The notes under the pieces were generated by a model. The model had not been told where the DNA came from. It ran no database searches and saw nothing but the letters and a program-made list of their open reading frames with translations. This document shows positions 17,516-28,511 of a stretch of DNA of 64,000 nt, piece after piece (positions within the stretch are counted from its first letter, which is position 1; the number at the start of each line of letters is the position of its first letter). The stretch lies in the NCBI RefSeq assembly GCF_024178315.1, contig NZ_JAMZIK010000084.1, forward strand, positions 1-64,000, given 5' to 3'. This stretch comes from Siccirubricoccus soli. Lineage in GTDB: Bacteria > Pseudomonadota > Alphaproteobacteria > Acetobacterales > Acetobacteraceae. The position numbers were made by a program, and so were the translations under genes.

Positions 17516-17579
17516 GGGAGGGGCATTGGGCCCCCCCTGCCTCCCGCTCCGCCAGGGCTGAAAGGCGTTTGGGCGGCCC
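17516..17579 (-). repeat. family B tandem-hairpin sequence, degenerate copy
   Basis: The reverse complement contains CCTTTCAGCCCTGGCGG followed by a GC-rich stretch ending in GCCCCTCCCC, in the same order as the better copies at 23421 and 30536. It lies between the convergent thioesterase gene and the carbonic-anhydrase-like pseudogene and may help end transcription from either side. This is the weakest of the four copies. Confidence 0.4.
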
Positions 17580-18120
17580 TCAGCCCGCCAGCTGCACGCT
17601 GCCATCCAGCGCCATGAGGCCGGCCACCACGCCCAGCCCCGGCTTCCGTGCGCGACCTCCGCCCGGAAGGCCTGCAGCGCCGCGGCATGCGCCGCGGTCT
17701 CGGCGGCCGGCGTCGCTACCTCCACCTCGCCCAGCGCCAGCTTCGCCGCGCCGCAATCGCGATGCGGCAGCCCCACCAGCTGCCTGATGCCGTGGAGAGC
17801 TGCACGGTGATGTCCAGATTGTCCCGGAAGGCCTGGTGCCAGGTGGCGAAGCGTGGATGCACCGCACCGATCGGCCCGCCGGCGATGACGAACTGGCTGT
17901 GCCGGTCGCGCATCTGCTGCTCCGCCATTCAGGCGAGGGAGGCGGTGGTGAAGCGGGGGTCGATGCAGTTCGGCAGCATCGCCTCGTAGCTTTCGCCGGC
18001 GGCGTGGGCACTACCCGCCAGCAGCAGCCCGGCACCGAGGCCGAGCAGCCCCCGGCGGGGCAGGGTACAGCCGCAGCCAGGGGTGTGGCGCGCTTCCGGT
18101 GGGGCGATGCATTGCAGCAT
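17580..18120 (-). pseudogene. broken carbonic-anhydrase-like gene (signal peptide type)
   Basis: Conceptual translation in three frames gives one continuous protein: a signal peptide (RRGLLGLGAGLLLAGSAHAAG), then LPNCIDPRF, SQFVIAGGPIGAVHPRF, WHQAFRDNLDITVQL, GIRQLVGLPHRDCGAAKLA and GLGVVAGLMALDGSV. The Cys-x-Asp-x-Arg and His-x2-Cys arrangement is that of beta-carbonic-anhydrase-like proteins. Three lesions break it: an in-frame TGA at 17929-17931 directly before MAEQQM (most simply TGG to TGA), a two-base CT duplication near 17796-17803 that shifts the frame before GIRQLV, and a one-base loss near 17640 that shifts it again. The lesions are independent, so this looks like true decay and not a sequencing slip. 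Confidence 0.8.
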
Positions 18121-18249
18121 CAGAGGGATCCCGGGGCCACTCCGGCGACAGGGCGGCAGCGCCCTCCTATCGCATGCAGGCGCCATGCGGGACGTTAACA
18201 TATTACAACAACAGCCCGTCCCCGCGGCGCCGCCGCCAGGGCGCGCCGG

Positions 18250-18561
18250 TCAGCGGCGCGACGGCAGATCCGGCGCCGGCAGCGGCGTGCCGGGCGGGGC
18301 AAGCTGGCGCGAGAGGGCGTTCAGCTCCTCCAGCTCCCGTCGCTCCCGCGCTTCCGGCGGGGCGATGCCCACGGCACGCTGGCGTTCTTCCACCTCGCCG
18401 CGCGGTGCGGGCACGCGGCGGCCATCCCGGATCGGCCCCGGGGGAGACTGGCGCTGCGGCGTCATGGCCTCAGGCGCCGAGGCACCCTGGGCCGCGGCCC
18501 GCCCAGCCAGCCCTGGTTGCAGCCAGAAGGCAAGGAGACAATACGCCAGAACCGCCCGCAT
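18250..18561 (-). CDS. small secreted protein of unknown function
   Basis: 103 residues from ATG at 18561, with GGGAGG eight bases upstream. Residues 1-25 are a signal peptide (MRAVLAYCLLAFWLQPGLAG). The rest is proline-, arginine- and glutamate-rich with a short helical segment (EARERRELEELNALSRQLAPP). No family recognised. It lies in the gap between the pseudogene and secA, and its strand matches secA. Codon use looks normal for the genome, which supports a real gene. Confidence 0.55.
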   Translation of the reverse strand: MRAVLAYCLLAFWLQPGLAGRAAAQGASAPEAMTPQRQSPPGPIRDGRRVPAPRGEVEERQRAVGIAPPEARERRELEELNALSRQLAPPGTPLPAPDLPSRR

Positions 18562-18731
18562 GGGATCCTCCCGGAGCCTTTGCTCCACCATGGCGATATC
18601 CGCCGGGTGAGACCACCCGGATCGAATATTGCCCCGGCTGGTCGAAGATCCAGGGCCCTGCGCCGTCCCGACGCATTACGGCGAAAGCCATCGGACGAAG
18701 GCTGCGTCGGGAAGGTGTCGGCCGGCGGCGG

Positions 18732-21467
<2,736 letters not shown>

Positions 21468-21663
21468 GCGGGTCTTCGGACTCCGGGGCGGGCGGTGGCA
21501 GCGCCGCTGGCAGCCGGGCAGGAGAGCGGCCTCTCCGGTCGGGCGGACATGACGCGGCCCCGGCGCGGGGCGAGAGATAGGCAGCAGCCGCGCCCAGGTC
21601 AACGCTGTCGGGGTTGACCGATTGTTGCGGCGGCGGGGAAGGTCCCGGCAGAGGAGGGACCGC

Positions 21664-22320
21664 ATGCTCACGATCCATGGCTGCTATCGCTCGCGCGCCT
21701 CGCGCAATCTCTGGCTGGCGGGGGAGATCGGGCTGGAATTCCGCCATGTGCCGGTGATCCAGGGCTACCGCCTGGCGGATCCGCTGGCGCCGGGGGCGCC
21801 GCTCAACACCCGCTCCCCGGAATTCCTGCGTCTCAACCCGAATGGGCGGATTCCGGTGCTGGAGGATGACGGGCTGGTGCTGTTCGAGTCGCTGGCGATC
21901 AACCTGTACCTCGCCCGGACCTATGGCGGGGCGCTGGGCCCGCGGGACCCGGCGGAGGAGGCGCAGATGACCCAGTGGTCGATCTGGGCGGTCACCGAGG
22001 CGGAGCCGCACACCATCGAGGTGCTCTATCATTTGGCGGCGAAGCCGGTGGCGGAGCGGGACCCGGCCAGGGCCGCGGCGGCGGTGGCGGCGCTGGCCGC
22101 GCCCTTCGCCGTGCTGGACCAGGCCCTGGCCGCGAGCGGCCATCTGGTGGGCGGCCGCTTCACCGTGGCAGATCTCAACCTGGCCGAGGTGATCCGCTAC
22201 GCCCAGCCGGCGCCCCAGCTGTTCGAGGCGGCGCCGCGGGTGAGGGCCTGGCTGGCCGCCTGCCAGGCCCGTCCTGCCTTCCGCGCCATGATGGCGGCCC
22301 GGGAGCAGGAGCCGGCCTGA
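21664..22320 (+). CDS. glutathione S-transferase family protein
   Basis: 218 residues. The thioredoxin-like N-terminal domain (about 1-85) contains [13 protein letters not shown] with the cis-Pro and [13 protein letters not shown], the glutathione-binding Glu-Ser pair. The C-terminal helical domain has [16 protein letters not shown], the N-capping box motif of GSTs. The start ATG has GAGGAGGG just upstream. It diverges from secA by about 200 bases. Likely cytosolic conjugation or reduction; substrate unknown. Confidence 0.9.
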   Translation: MLTIHGCYRSRASRNLWLAGEIGLEFRHVPVIQGYRLADPLAPGAPLNTRSPEFLRLNPNGRIPVLEDDGLVLFESLAINLYLARTYGGALGPRDPAEEAQMTQWSIWAVTEAEPHTIEVLYHLAAKPVAERDPARAAAAVAALAAPFAVLDQALAASGHLVGGRFTVADLNLAEVIRYAQPAPQLFEAAPRVRAWLAACQARPAFRAMMAAREQEPA

Positions 22321-22474
22321 GCCGCCCCGGCGCAGCCCCTGGCCCGGCGAGGGGAGGCGGCGGGGGCGGCCCCTCGCGCCGCCTCCTGGGGCGGGGGAGG
22401 AGGGAGGTAGCCCCGATCCTTGCTCCGCCCTGGCCCTTCCGCCATTGTCCCGCGCCCTCCCGGAGCCAGCCCGC

Positions 22475-23362
22475 ATGTCCCCCCGCCTTGCCCTGCTCGC
22501 CGCCTGCCTGGCCGTGCCGCTCGCCGCCCAAGCCCAGGCGCCGGAGGAGGATCCCATCCTCGCCCGGGTGAATGGCGAGCCGATCCGGCAATCCGACATG
22601 CTGGCCACCGCCTCCGAGGTCCTGCCGCAGGACATGCGCAACCTGCCGCCGGCCATGCTGGCCCAGGTGCTGCCGCCCGATATCCGCCGCCAGCTGCTCG
22701 ACCGCACCATCACCGAGCGCGCCCTGGTCATTGCCGCCCGCGCCGCCGGCCTCGACAAGGATGAGGAGGTGCGCCGCCGCATCCGCCGGGCGGAGGAACA
22801 GGAGCTGCAGCAGGCGATCCTGAGCCGGGAAGTGACCGCCGCGGTGACGGAGGAGGCCCTCCGCGCCCGCTATGACCGCGACGCCGCCTCCCGGCAGGGG
22901 GAGGAGGAGGTGCATGCGCGGCACATCCTGCTGGCCTCGGAAGCCGATGCCCGCGCCGCGCTGGCCGAGGTGAACCGCCCCGGCGCCGATTTCGCCGAGG
23001 TGGCGCGCCGCCGCTCCCGCGACCCCGGGGCGCGCGATGGCGGCGATCTGGGCTTCTTCAAGAAGGCCGACATGGTGCCGGAATTCGCGGACGCCGCCTT
23101 CGCCCTGCAGCCGGGGCAGATCACCTCGGCGCCGGTGCGCAGCCCCTTCGGCTGGCATGTCATCAAGGTGGAAGGCCGCCGCCGCGCCGCGCCGCCGAGC
23201 TTCGAGGACAGCCGGGCCGAGCTGCGCCAGGCGCTGATGCAGGAGCAGGTACAGGCCGTGGTCGCCCGGCTGCGCGGGGCGGTGCAGATCGAGCGAGTGG
23301 AGCCGGCGGCGCCAGCGCCCTCGCTGCTGGACGGAGCGGCGCCGCCCCCGGCGCGGCGCTGA
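22475..23362 (+). CDS. periplasmic peptidyl-prolyl cis-trans isomerase, parvulin type (SurA/PpiC-like)
   Basis: 295 residues from ATG at 22475, with a signal peptide at 1-20 (LALLAACLAVPLAAQAQA). An N-terminal SurA-like helical domain carries ILARVNGEPIRQSDM. A parvulin domain follows at about 145-235: EVHARHILLASEADA, GADFAEVARRRSRDPGA, GDLGFFKKADMVPEF and FGWHVIKVE are diagnostic. It should assist folding of exported proteins in the periplasm. The C-terminal tail is Pro/Ala-rich. An ATG 10 codons upstream would put charged residues before the signal peptide and is less likely. Confidence 0.92.
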   Translation: MSPRLALLAACLAVPLAAQAQAPEEDPILARVNGEPIRQSDMLATASEVLPQDMRNLPPAMLAQVLPPDIRRQLLDRTITERALVIAARAAGLDKDEEVRRRIRRAEEQELQQAILSREVTAAVTEEALRARYDRDAASRQGEEEVHARHILLASEADARAALAEVNRPGADFAEVARRRSRDPGARDGGDLGFFKKADMVPEFADAAFALQPGQITSAPVRSPFGWHVIKVEGRRRAAPPSFEDSRAELRQALMQEQVQAVVARLRGAVQIERVEPAAPAPSLLDGAAPPPARR

Positions 23363-23420
23363 AGACAGCCGCCTCCGACCCTTTGAGCTGTGCGGTTCGG
23401 CCGTCGCGCCCGAACCCATG

Positions 23421-23485
23421 GTTTCCACAGGCCCTTCGGCCTTTGGCGGGGTGGGGGCGAGAGGGGCAGCGCCCCTCTCGACCCC
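23421..23485 (+). repeat. family B tandem-hairpin sequence after the isomerase gene
   Basis: Two hairpins in a row: CCACAGGC/GCCTTTGG (one mismatch) around 23425-23446, and a perfect 10-bp stem CGAGAGGGGC/GCCCCTCTCG at 23458-23480 with loop AGC. The same layout, with different bases in the stems, occurs at 30536-30600. Its place just past a stop codon suggests a transcription or mRNA-end function. Confidence 0.65.
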
Positions 23486-23530
23486 ACGTTTCCGCCTTGC
23501 TCTGATGCCTCCTCCACGGAGGAAACGAAG

Positions 23531-24469
23531 ATGCTCAAGGCCCTGTACGCCGCCATCCTGGCCCTGCTCGCCCTGCCCGCCGCGGCGCAGGGCTGGCCCA
23601 GCCACCCGATCCAGCTCATCAACCCCTATCCCGCCGGCAGCACCACGGATCTCCTCGCCCGGGCCCTGGCCCCCGGGCTTTCCGCCCGCCTCGGCCAGCC
23701 CGTGGTGGTGGTGAACCGGGACGGTGCCGCGGGCAGCGTGGGCGTCGCCGCCGTCGCCCGGGCGGTGCCGGATGGCTACACCCTCACCTTCACCGCCACT
23801 ACGCCGCTCATCGTCAACCCGATGCTCCGCGGCGATCTCGGCTACAGCCGGGACTCGCTGGAGGGCATCTGCCAGACCTACGACCACGCCTTCGCCCTCA
23901 TCGTCCGCCCCGACTCCCCGCTGCGCGACCTGCCCGGCCTGCTGGAAGCGGCCAGGGACAAGGGCAATCTGCAATTCGGCCATCTCGGCATCGGCTCCAT
24001 CCAGCACCTGGCCGGGGTCTCCCTGGCCCAGGCGGCGGGGGTGGAGCTGGAGCCGGTGACCTATCGCGGCGACGGCGCGGTGGTGGTGGATGTCCAGGCC
24101 GGGCGGGTCGATTTCGGCATCACCGTCGCCGCCTTCGCGGTCAGCCAGCCGGTGCGCACCATCGCCCTCTTCGCCGCCGAACGCTCCCCGGCCTTTCCTG
24201 GCGTGCCGACGGTGAAGGAGCTGGGCTACGAGGTCTCCGCCGCCAGCTATGGCGGGGTGCTGGCGCCAGCCGGCCTGCCGGCCGCGATCAAGGCCCGGCT
24301 GGAGGCGGCCTGCGCCGGGGCGGTGACGGACGAGGCCTATCTCGCCATGGCCCGCCGCACCCTGCAGCCCAGCCAGCCCTATCTCGGCGCCGCGGCCTTC
24401 GCTGCGCGGATGCGCGAGGATGCGGCGGGCAAGGCGGCGCTGCTGCGCCGGATCGGGCTTTTGCAGTAG
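23531..24469 (+). CDS. TctC/Bug-type solute-binding protein
   Basis: 312 residues with a signal peptide (MLKALYAAILALLALPAAAQ). WPSHPIQLINPYPAGSTTDLLARALAPGL and GQPVVVVNRDGAAGSVG are the N-terminal hallmarks of the tripartite tricarboxylate transporter receptor family; PDGYTL and VDFGI follow. These periplasmic proteins bind carboxylates, amides or aromatic acids. The ribosome site GGAGGAAACGAAG is strong. No TctA or TctB membrane gene is nearby, so it is one of the orphan receptors common in beta- and alphaproteobacteria; the ligand is unknown. Confidence 0.9.
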   Translation: MLKALYAAILALLALPAAAQGWPSHPIQLINPYPAGSTTDLLARALAPGLSARLGQPVVVVNRDGAAGSVGVAAVARAVPDGYTLTFTATTPLIVNPMLRGDLGYSRDSLEGICQTYDHAFALIVRPDSPLRDLPGLLEAARDKGNLQFGHLGIGSIQHLAGVSLAQAAGVELEPVTYRGDGAVVVDVQAGRVDFGITVAAFAVSQPVRTIALFAAERSPAFPGVPTVKELGYEVSAASYGGVLAPAGLPAAIKARLEAACAGAVTDEAYLAMARRTLQPSQPYLGAAAFAARMREDAAGKAALLRRIGLLQ

Positions 24470-24544
24470 CCGCCGCGGCGGCATAAGGCGTCCTGCATCA
24501 TTGCGGGGGGCGTCGCCTCCGCTCGGCTTCAGGGGGAATGCCAT

Positions 24545-25783
24545 ATGGCGGGTAAGGATCTGCCGGTATCGCCGCTCGCGGTACCGATGCCCGAGATGCC
24601 GGCCATCGCCGGCGTCAGCCTCGGCGTCATCGAGGCGGGCATCCGATACAAGGGCCGCGCCGACCTCACCATGATGGTCTTCGCCCCCGGCACCACCGCG
24701 GCCGGCGTGTTCACGAAAAGCCTTTGCCCCGGCGCGCCGGTGGATTGGTGCCGCGCCGCGCTGAAGGGGGGCAAGGCCCGTGCCCTGGTGGTGAATGCCG
24801 GCAACGCCAATGTCTTCACCGGTAAGGCGGGGCGGGAGGCGGTGGCCGCCTCGGCCGAGGCCGCGGCGCAGCTCGTCGGCTGCAAGCCGCGCGAGGTGTT
24901 CCTCGCCTCCACCGGCGTGATCGGCGAGACCCTGCCGCATGAGAAGCTGACCGCCGCCCTGCCGGCGCTGCATGCGGCGCTGACGCCGGAGCGCTGGGCG
25001 GAGGCCGCCCGCGGCATCATGACCACCGACACCTTCCCGAAGGCGGCGGTGCGGCAGGCGCAGATCGGCGGCACCACCGTGACCATCGCCGGCATCGCCA
25101 AGGGCAGCGGCATGATCGCGCCGGACATGGCGACCATGCTGAGCTTCGTCGCCACCGATGCGAAGATCCCGGCGGCCGCGCTGCAGGCGCTGCTGAACAA
25201 GGGCGTGGCCAAGAGCTTCAACTGCATCACGGTGGACAGCGACACCTCCACCAGCGACACGCTGATGCTCTTCGCCACCGGCCAGGCGAAGCATCCCCGC
25301 GTCCCGGCCGAGGGCGGCCCGATCCTGCGCGACTTCGCCCGGGCGCTGGAGGAGCTGCTGCTCGACCTCGCCCTGCAGGTGGCGAAGGACGGGGAGGGGG
25401 CGCAGAAGCTCATCGAGATCAACGTGACCGGCGCGAAGACCGCGCGCTCGGCCCACAAGATCGCCATGGCGGTAGCCAATTCCCCGCTGGTGAAGACCGC
25501 GATCGCCGGCGAGGACGCCAATTGGGGCCGCATCGTCATGGCGGTGGGCAAGGCCGGGGAGCCGGCGGATCGCGACCTGATCTCCATCGCCGTCGGCGGC
25601 ACCTGGATGGCCAGGGATGGCGGCGTGGTGCCGGGCTATGACGAGACGCCGGTGGTCCAGCACATGAAGGGGCGGGAGGTGGAGATCACCATCGATCTCG
25701 GCCTGGGCAAGGGGAAGGCGCGGGTTTGGACCTGCGACCTGACCCATGGCTATATCGACATCAACGGGTCCTACCGGTCCTGA
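24545..25783 (+). CDS. argJ: bifunctional ornithine acetyltransferase / N-acetylglutamate synthase
   Basis: 412 residues. ArgJ transfers the acetyl group from N-acetylornithine to glutamate in the cyclic arginine pathway. The autocleavage site is present ([16 protein letters not shown]; nucleophile Thr about residue 197), as are [25 protein letters not shown] and [13 protein letters not shown]. It starts at ATG 24545 with GGGGGA eight bases ahead and ends with the standard [17 protein letters not shown] tail. The parvulin gene upstream is a common neighbour in this group. An ArgE-like deacetylase is present elsewhere in the window (31723-32895), though ArgJ makes ArgE unnecessary for arginine synthesis. 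Confidence 0.97.
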   Translation: MAGKDLPVSPLAVPMPEMPAIAGVSLGVIEAGIRYKGRADLTMMVFAPGTTAAGVFTKSLCPGAPVDWCRAALKGGKARALVVNAGNANVFTGKAGREAVAASAEAAAQLVGCKPREVFLASTGVIGETLPHEKLTAALPALHAALTPERWAEAARGIMTTDTFPKAAVRQAQIGGTTVTIAGIAKGSGMIAPDMATMLSFVATDAKIPAAALQALLNKGVAKSFNCITVDSDTSTSDTLMLFATGQAKHPRVPAEGGPILRDFARALEELLLDLALQVAKDGEGAQKLIEINVTGAKTARSAHKIAMAVANSPLVKTAIAGEDANWGRIVMAVGKAGEPADRDLISIAVGGTWMARDGGVVPGYDETPVVQHMKGREVEITIDLGLGKGKARVWTCDLTHGYIDINGSYRS

Positions 25784-25829
25784 CGGCCTGCCGCGGCGCC
25801 CGGTGGCGGGCGCCGCTCGCGGCGGCGCC

Positions 25830-26132
25830 TCAGCGGGCGGGGGGGACCGCCGGCGGGGTCGGCCGCGGGGCAGGTGCGGGGGCGCCCGGCGCGCCTTCCA
25901 GCACCACGCCGCCGCCCCGATGCGCCTGATTGGCCTCCGGGCTCCGTGGCCCCAGATCGGTCGGTGCGCCGGGCGAGGCGGCATTGGCGCCCGAGCGGTC
26001 CGCGCCCGGGGATGGCGGCGCGGGCCGGGCGCCGCCGGCATGTCCCGCAGCAGGCGGCGGGGTCTGCGACAGGGCGGGCACGGCGAACAGGGTGGCACAC
26101 AGGGTCAGGCTGGGCAGCAGCAGGCGCCGCAT
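25830..26132 (-). CDS. small secreted Pro/Ala/Gly-rich protein of unknown function
   Basis: 100 residues from ATG at 26132. Residues 1-22 are a signal peptide (MRRLLLPSLTLCATLFAVPALSQ). The mature part is a low-complexity Pro-, Ala- and Gly-rich chain with no fold or motif I recognise, ending APRPTPPAVPPAR. It is convergent with argJ, with stops about 47 bases apart. The clear signal peptide and the AT-rich promoter-like region upstream argue for a real gene. Confidence 0.5.
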   Translation of the reverse strand: MRRLLLPSLTLCATLFAVPALSQTPPPAAGHAGGARPAPPSPGADRSGANAASPGAPTDLGPRSPEANQAHRGGGVVLEGAPGAPAPAPRPTPPAVPPAR

Positions 26133-26257
26133 GGACCGGCTCCTTCGGATGGATCGTTGCCCGAACGTCACCCGGGGCGCCCGGTTTCGCCGCAAGCTGG
26201 TCGCGCGCCGCATTGCGATGGGCAGTCCCGCTGTGATGAAATTCTCCTGACTATTTG

Positions 26258-26272
26258 TTATGTAAGCATAAT
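26258..26272 (+). promoter_or_regulatory. AT-rich island with a small inverted repeat and -10-like box
   Basis: TTATG-TAAG-CATAA (26258-26271) is a perfect 5-bp dyad inside a short AT-rich stretch between two divergent genes. CATAAT at 26267-26272 matches a -10 box at five of six positions for the rightward glycosyltransferase, but no good -35 is present. It could be an operator over a promoter. Confidence 0.28.
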
Positions 26273-26324
26273 TACTCTCATCTGCCGGTGCGAGCCAGGC
26301 GGGTCCTGCACTAGACAGCGGGGG

Positions 26325-27485
26325 ATGATGGGAATCGTCCTGCCCGCGCTGCTGCCGGCCCTGCTCTTTGTCGGCCAGGCCCTGTGGCGCTGGCGGCGGC
26401 TGCGGCTGCCGGCGGTAAGGGCAGAGGGGCGGGTGACGCTGATCCTCCCGGTGACCGGGCCCCAGCCCGGGCTGGAGGAACTGCTGGACTGCCTCGCGGC
26501 GCAGAGCCTGCAACCCCGGCGCCTGGTGGTGGCCGTCGAGTCGGAGCTCGACCCCGCCCATGCCCGCATCACGGCCCTGGCCCCGCGCTGCCCCTTCCCG
26601 GTGCAGGTGGTGCTGGCCGGCCATGTCCCCTGGCGCGGTCAGAAGAACACCAACCTCATCAAGGCGATCGCGCTGGTGGATGAGGAGGATGACGCGGCGG
26701 TGCTGCTGGATGCCGATATCCGGCCGCAGCCCTGGTGGCTTTCCGCCGCCGCCTCGCCCGCCATCCTCGGGACGCATGACATCGTCACCGGCTTCCGCTG
26801 GCAGTCGCTGGAGGGGCGCGGCCTGATCGGCCATCTGGTGGCCTGGATCGACCGCATGGGGGCGGTGCTGATCCTGCCGCCGCGCTTCGGCCTGGTCTGG
26901 GGCGGCACGGTCGGGCTCTCCCGCCGCGCCATCGCGGCGCTGGACCTGCCGCGCCTGCTGGACCGGGCGCTGGTGGACGACCTCACCATCGGCCAGGCGG
27001 CGCGGCGACGCGGCCTCCGGGTGCTGCCCCGCGGCGCCATCACGGTGCCGACGCCGAAGGATGGCGACACCGCGGCCCAGCTCCGCTTCATGCGGCGGCA
27101 GCTCCAGGTGGTGCGGATCTGTCAACCCGGCTTCTGGGCGGTGCTGATGGGCATCTCCCACCTCTCCGTCTTCGGCTGGCTCTATGCGCTCAGCCAGGTG
27201 CCGGCGCCCTGGGCGCTGCTGCTGCTCGGCGCCCTCTCGCTCTGCGGCGTTACCCGGGCGGTGGCGCATTCCGGCCTCGGCGCCCGGATCGGCGCGCGGG
27301 ACAGCGGGCGCGCCATGGCGATGCAGATGCTGGCCGGCGCCGTGCCGCTGCTGGCGGATGGGCTGATCGCCCTGCTGGGCTGGAGCATGCTGCGCCCCCG
27401 GCTGGTCCGCTGGCGGCATGTGGAATACCGGGTGGACGGACCGGAGGCGGTGCGGGTGGTCGCCCGGTTCCCCCCGCTTGGCTGA
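26325..27485 (+). CDS. membrane glycosyltransferase, GT2/GT21 (ceramide glucosyltransferase-like)
   Basis: 386 residues. One N-terminal helix (about 4-20) precedes the catalytic domain with VTLILPVTGPQPGLEELLDCL, LLDADIRPQPWWL (metal-binding Asp pair), DDLTIGQAARRRG (catalytic Asp) and an arginine-rich (Q/R)xxR-type motif in RFMRRQLQVVR. Three or four C-terminal hydrophobic helices follow. This D-D-D-(Q/R)xxRW layout is seen in ceramide glucosyltransferases and HpnI-like hopanoid enzymes. A lipid acceptor at the inner membrane is likely. It starts at ATG 26325 (or 26328) after GGGGG, and its stop overlaps the methyltransferase start. Confidence 0.82.
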   Translation: MMGIVLPALLPALLFVGQALWRWRRLRLPAVRAEGRVTLILPVTGPQPGLEELLDCLAAQSLQPRRLVVAVESELDPAHARITALAPRCPFPVQVVLAGHVPWRGQKNTNLIKAIALVDEEDDAAVLLDADIRPQPWWLSAAASPAILGTHDIVTGFRWQSLEGRGLIGHLVAWIDRMGAVLILPPRFGLVWGGTVGLSRRAIAALDLPRLLDRALVDDLTIGQAARRRGLRVLPRGAITVPTPKDGDTAAQLRFMRRQLQVVRICQPGFWAVLMGISHLSVFGWLYALSQVPAPWALLLLGALSLCGVTRAVAHSGLGARIGARDSGRAMAMQMLAGAVPLLADGLIALLGWSMLRPRLVRWRHVEYRVDGPEAVRVVARFPPLG

Positions 27486-28422
27486 GTTCCCGCCGCCGCC
27501 CTGTCCCATCACCGGCGCGCCGGCGGCGGCGCTGCTGCAATCCATTCCGGCCAAGCTGCTCTACGACCTCTGGCGCAAGGGCGCGCGGGTGGAGCCGGCG
27601 CCGCTGCGGCGGGACCAGGGGCGGATCAATCTCTGGCGCTCCCCCTGCGGCCTGGCCTTCTTCGACCCGCCCCTGCCGGGCAGCCCGGGCTTCTACGCCG
27701 CGCTCTACGGCCGGGTGCGGGCGCATGAGACGATGGCGGAGGAGGCGGCGACGCGTGGCGATTTCCGCGCCGGTGCCGCCCTGGCGCGGCCGGGGGATGC
27801 GGTGCTGGATGTCGGCTGCGGCCATGGCGCCCTGGCCGGCCTGCTGCCCGCGGGCGTGCGCTACCAGGGGCTGGAGCCGCATGGCACCCCGCCCCCCGGC
27901 AGCCCCCCCATCAGCCGGGAGACGGTGGAGGCCCATGCGGCGCGCTGCCCGGAGGCCTATGACCTCGCCTGCGCCTTTCAGGTGCTGGAGCATGTGGCGG
28001 ACCCGCTGGGGATGGCCGCGGCCATGGCGCGCTGCCTGAAGCCGGGGGGGCGGCTGGTGCTGGCCATGCCCATCTGGCCCTCCCCGCACACCGACTTCCC
28101 CAACAATCTGGTGAACCTGCCGCCGCATCATCTGAGCTGGTGGGACGCAGGCGCCTGCCGCGCCCTGGCGGCGGCGCTGGGGCTGACGGTGGAGCAAGTG
28201 GGGCCGCTGGCCACCTACCCTTCCCAGGCGCCGCTGCACTGGGCGCTGCGCTTCACGCCCTTCCGCACCGCCCCGGGGGCCTGGGTGAAGCCCTATTGGC
28301 GCTGGCATCTGGCGGGGGCGGCGGCGCTCTGGCTCGGCACCAGGGCGGCACGGTGGTTCGGGCTGCCCCAGGGGGCGCGGCCGCTCGACATCCTGCTGGT
28401 GGCCCGGAAGCCCCTGCGCTGA
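27478..28422 (+). CDS. class I SAM-dependent methyltransferase
   Basis: 314 residues from TTG at 27478, overlapping the glycosyltransferase stop by 8 bases. An N-terminal CPITGAP element (a lost or partial zinc-ribbon: only one Cys) precedes the SAM-binding core: AVLDVGCGHGALAGLLPAGVRYQGLEP, AFQVLEHVADPLGMAAAMARCLKPGGRLVLAMP. This is the UbiE/COQ5-like Methyltransf_11/23 fold. The C-terminal part has a hydrophobic stretch (HLAGAAALWLG). Coupling to the glycosyltransferase suggests it modifies the same glycan or lipid. The ATG/GTG alternatives upstream lie inside the previous gene. Confidence 0.85.
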   Translation: MAEFPPPPCPITGAPAAALLQSIPAKLLYDLWRKGARVEPAPLRRDQGRINLWRSPCGLAFFDPPLPGSPGFYAALYGRVRAHETMAEEAATRGDFRAGAALARPGDAVLDVGCGHGALAGLLPAGVRYQGLEPHGTPPPGSPPISRETVEAHAARCPEAYDLACAFQVLEHVADPLGMAAAMARCLKPGGRLVLAMPIWPSPHTDFPNNLVNLPPHHLSWWDAGACRALAAALGLTVEQVGPLATYPSQAPLHWALRFTPFRTAPGAWVKPYWRWHLAGAAALWLGTRAARWFGLPQGARPLDILLVARKPLR

Positions 28423-28511
28423 CCGTGGAGCGTACGACATGGCCGTGACATGCCGGCCCGGTATGGCCCTGGCCCGGCCGGGGCTATAGGGTTCCACCCC
28501 CTGAGGTTCCC

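Noticed and set aside
17929-17931. In-frame TGA of the carbonic-anhydrase-like gene as selenocysteine
   Set aside because: The position aligns with a non-catalytic residue, no SECIS-like hairpin is evident, and two more frameshifts follow.
22175-26098. 1307-codon open frame on the minus strand across GST, isomerase, TctC and argJ
   Set aside because: It crosses four well-identified genes on the other strand and is His/Gly/Arg/Ala-rich without motifs: a shadow of high GC at third positions.
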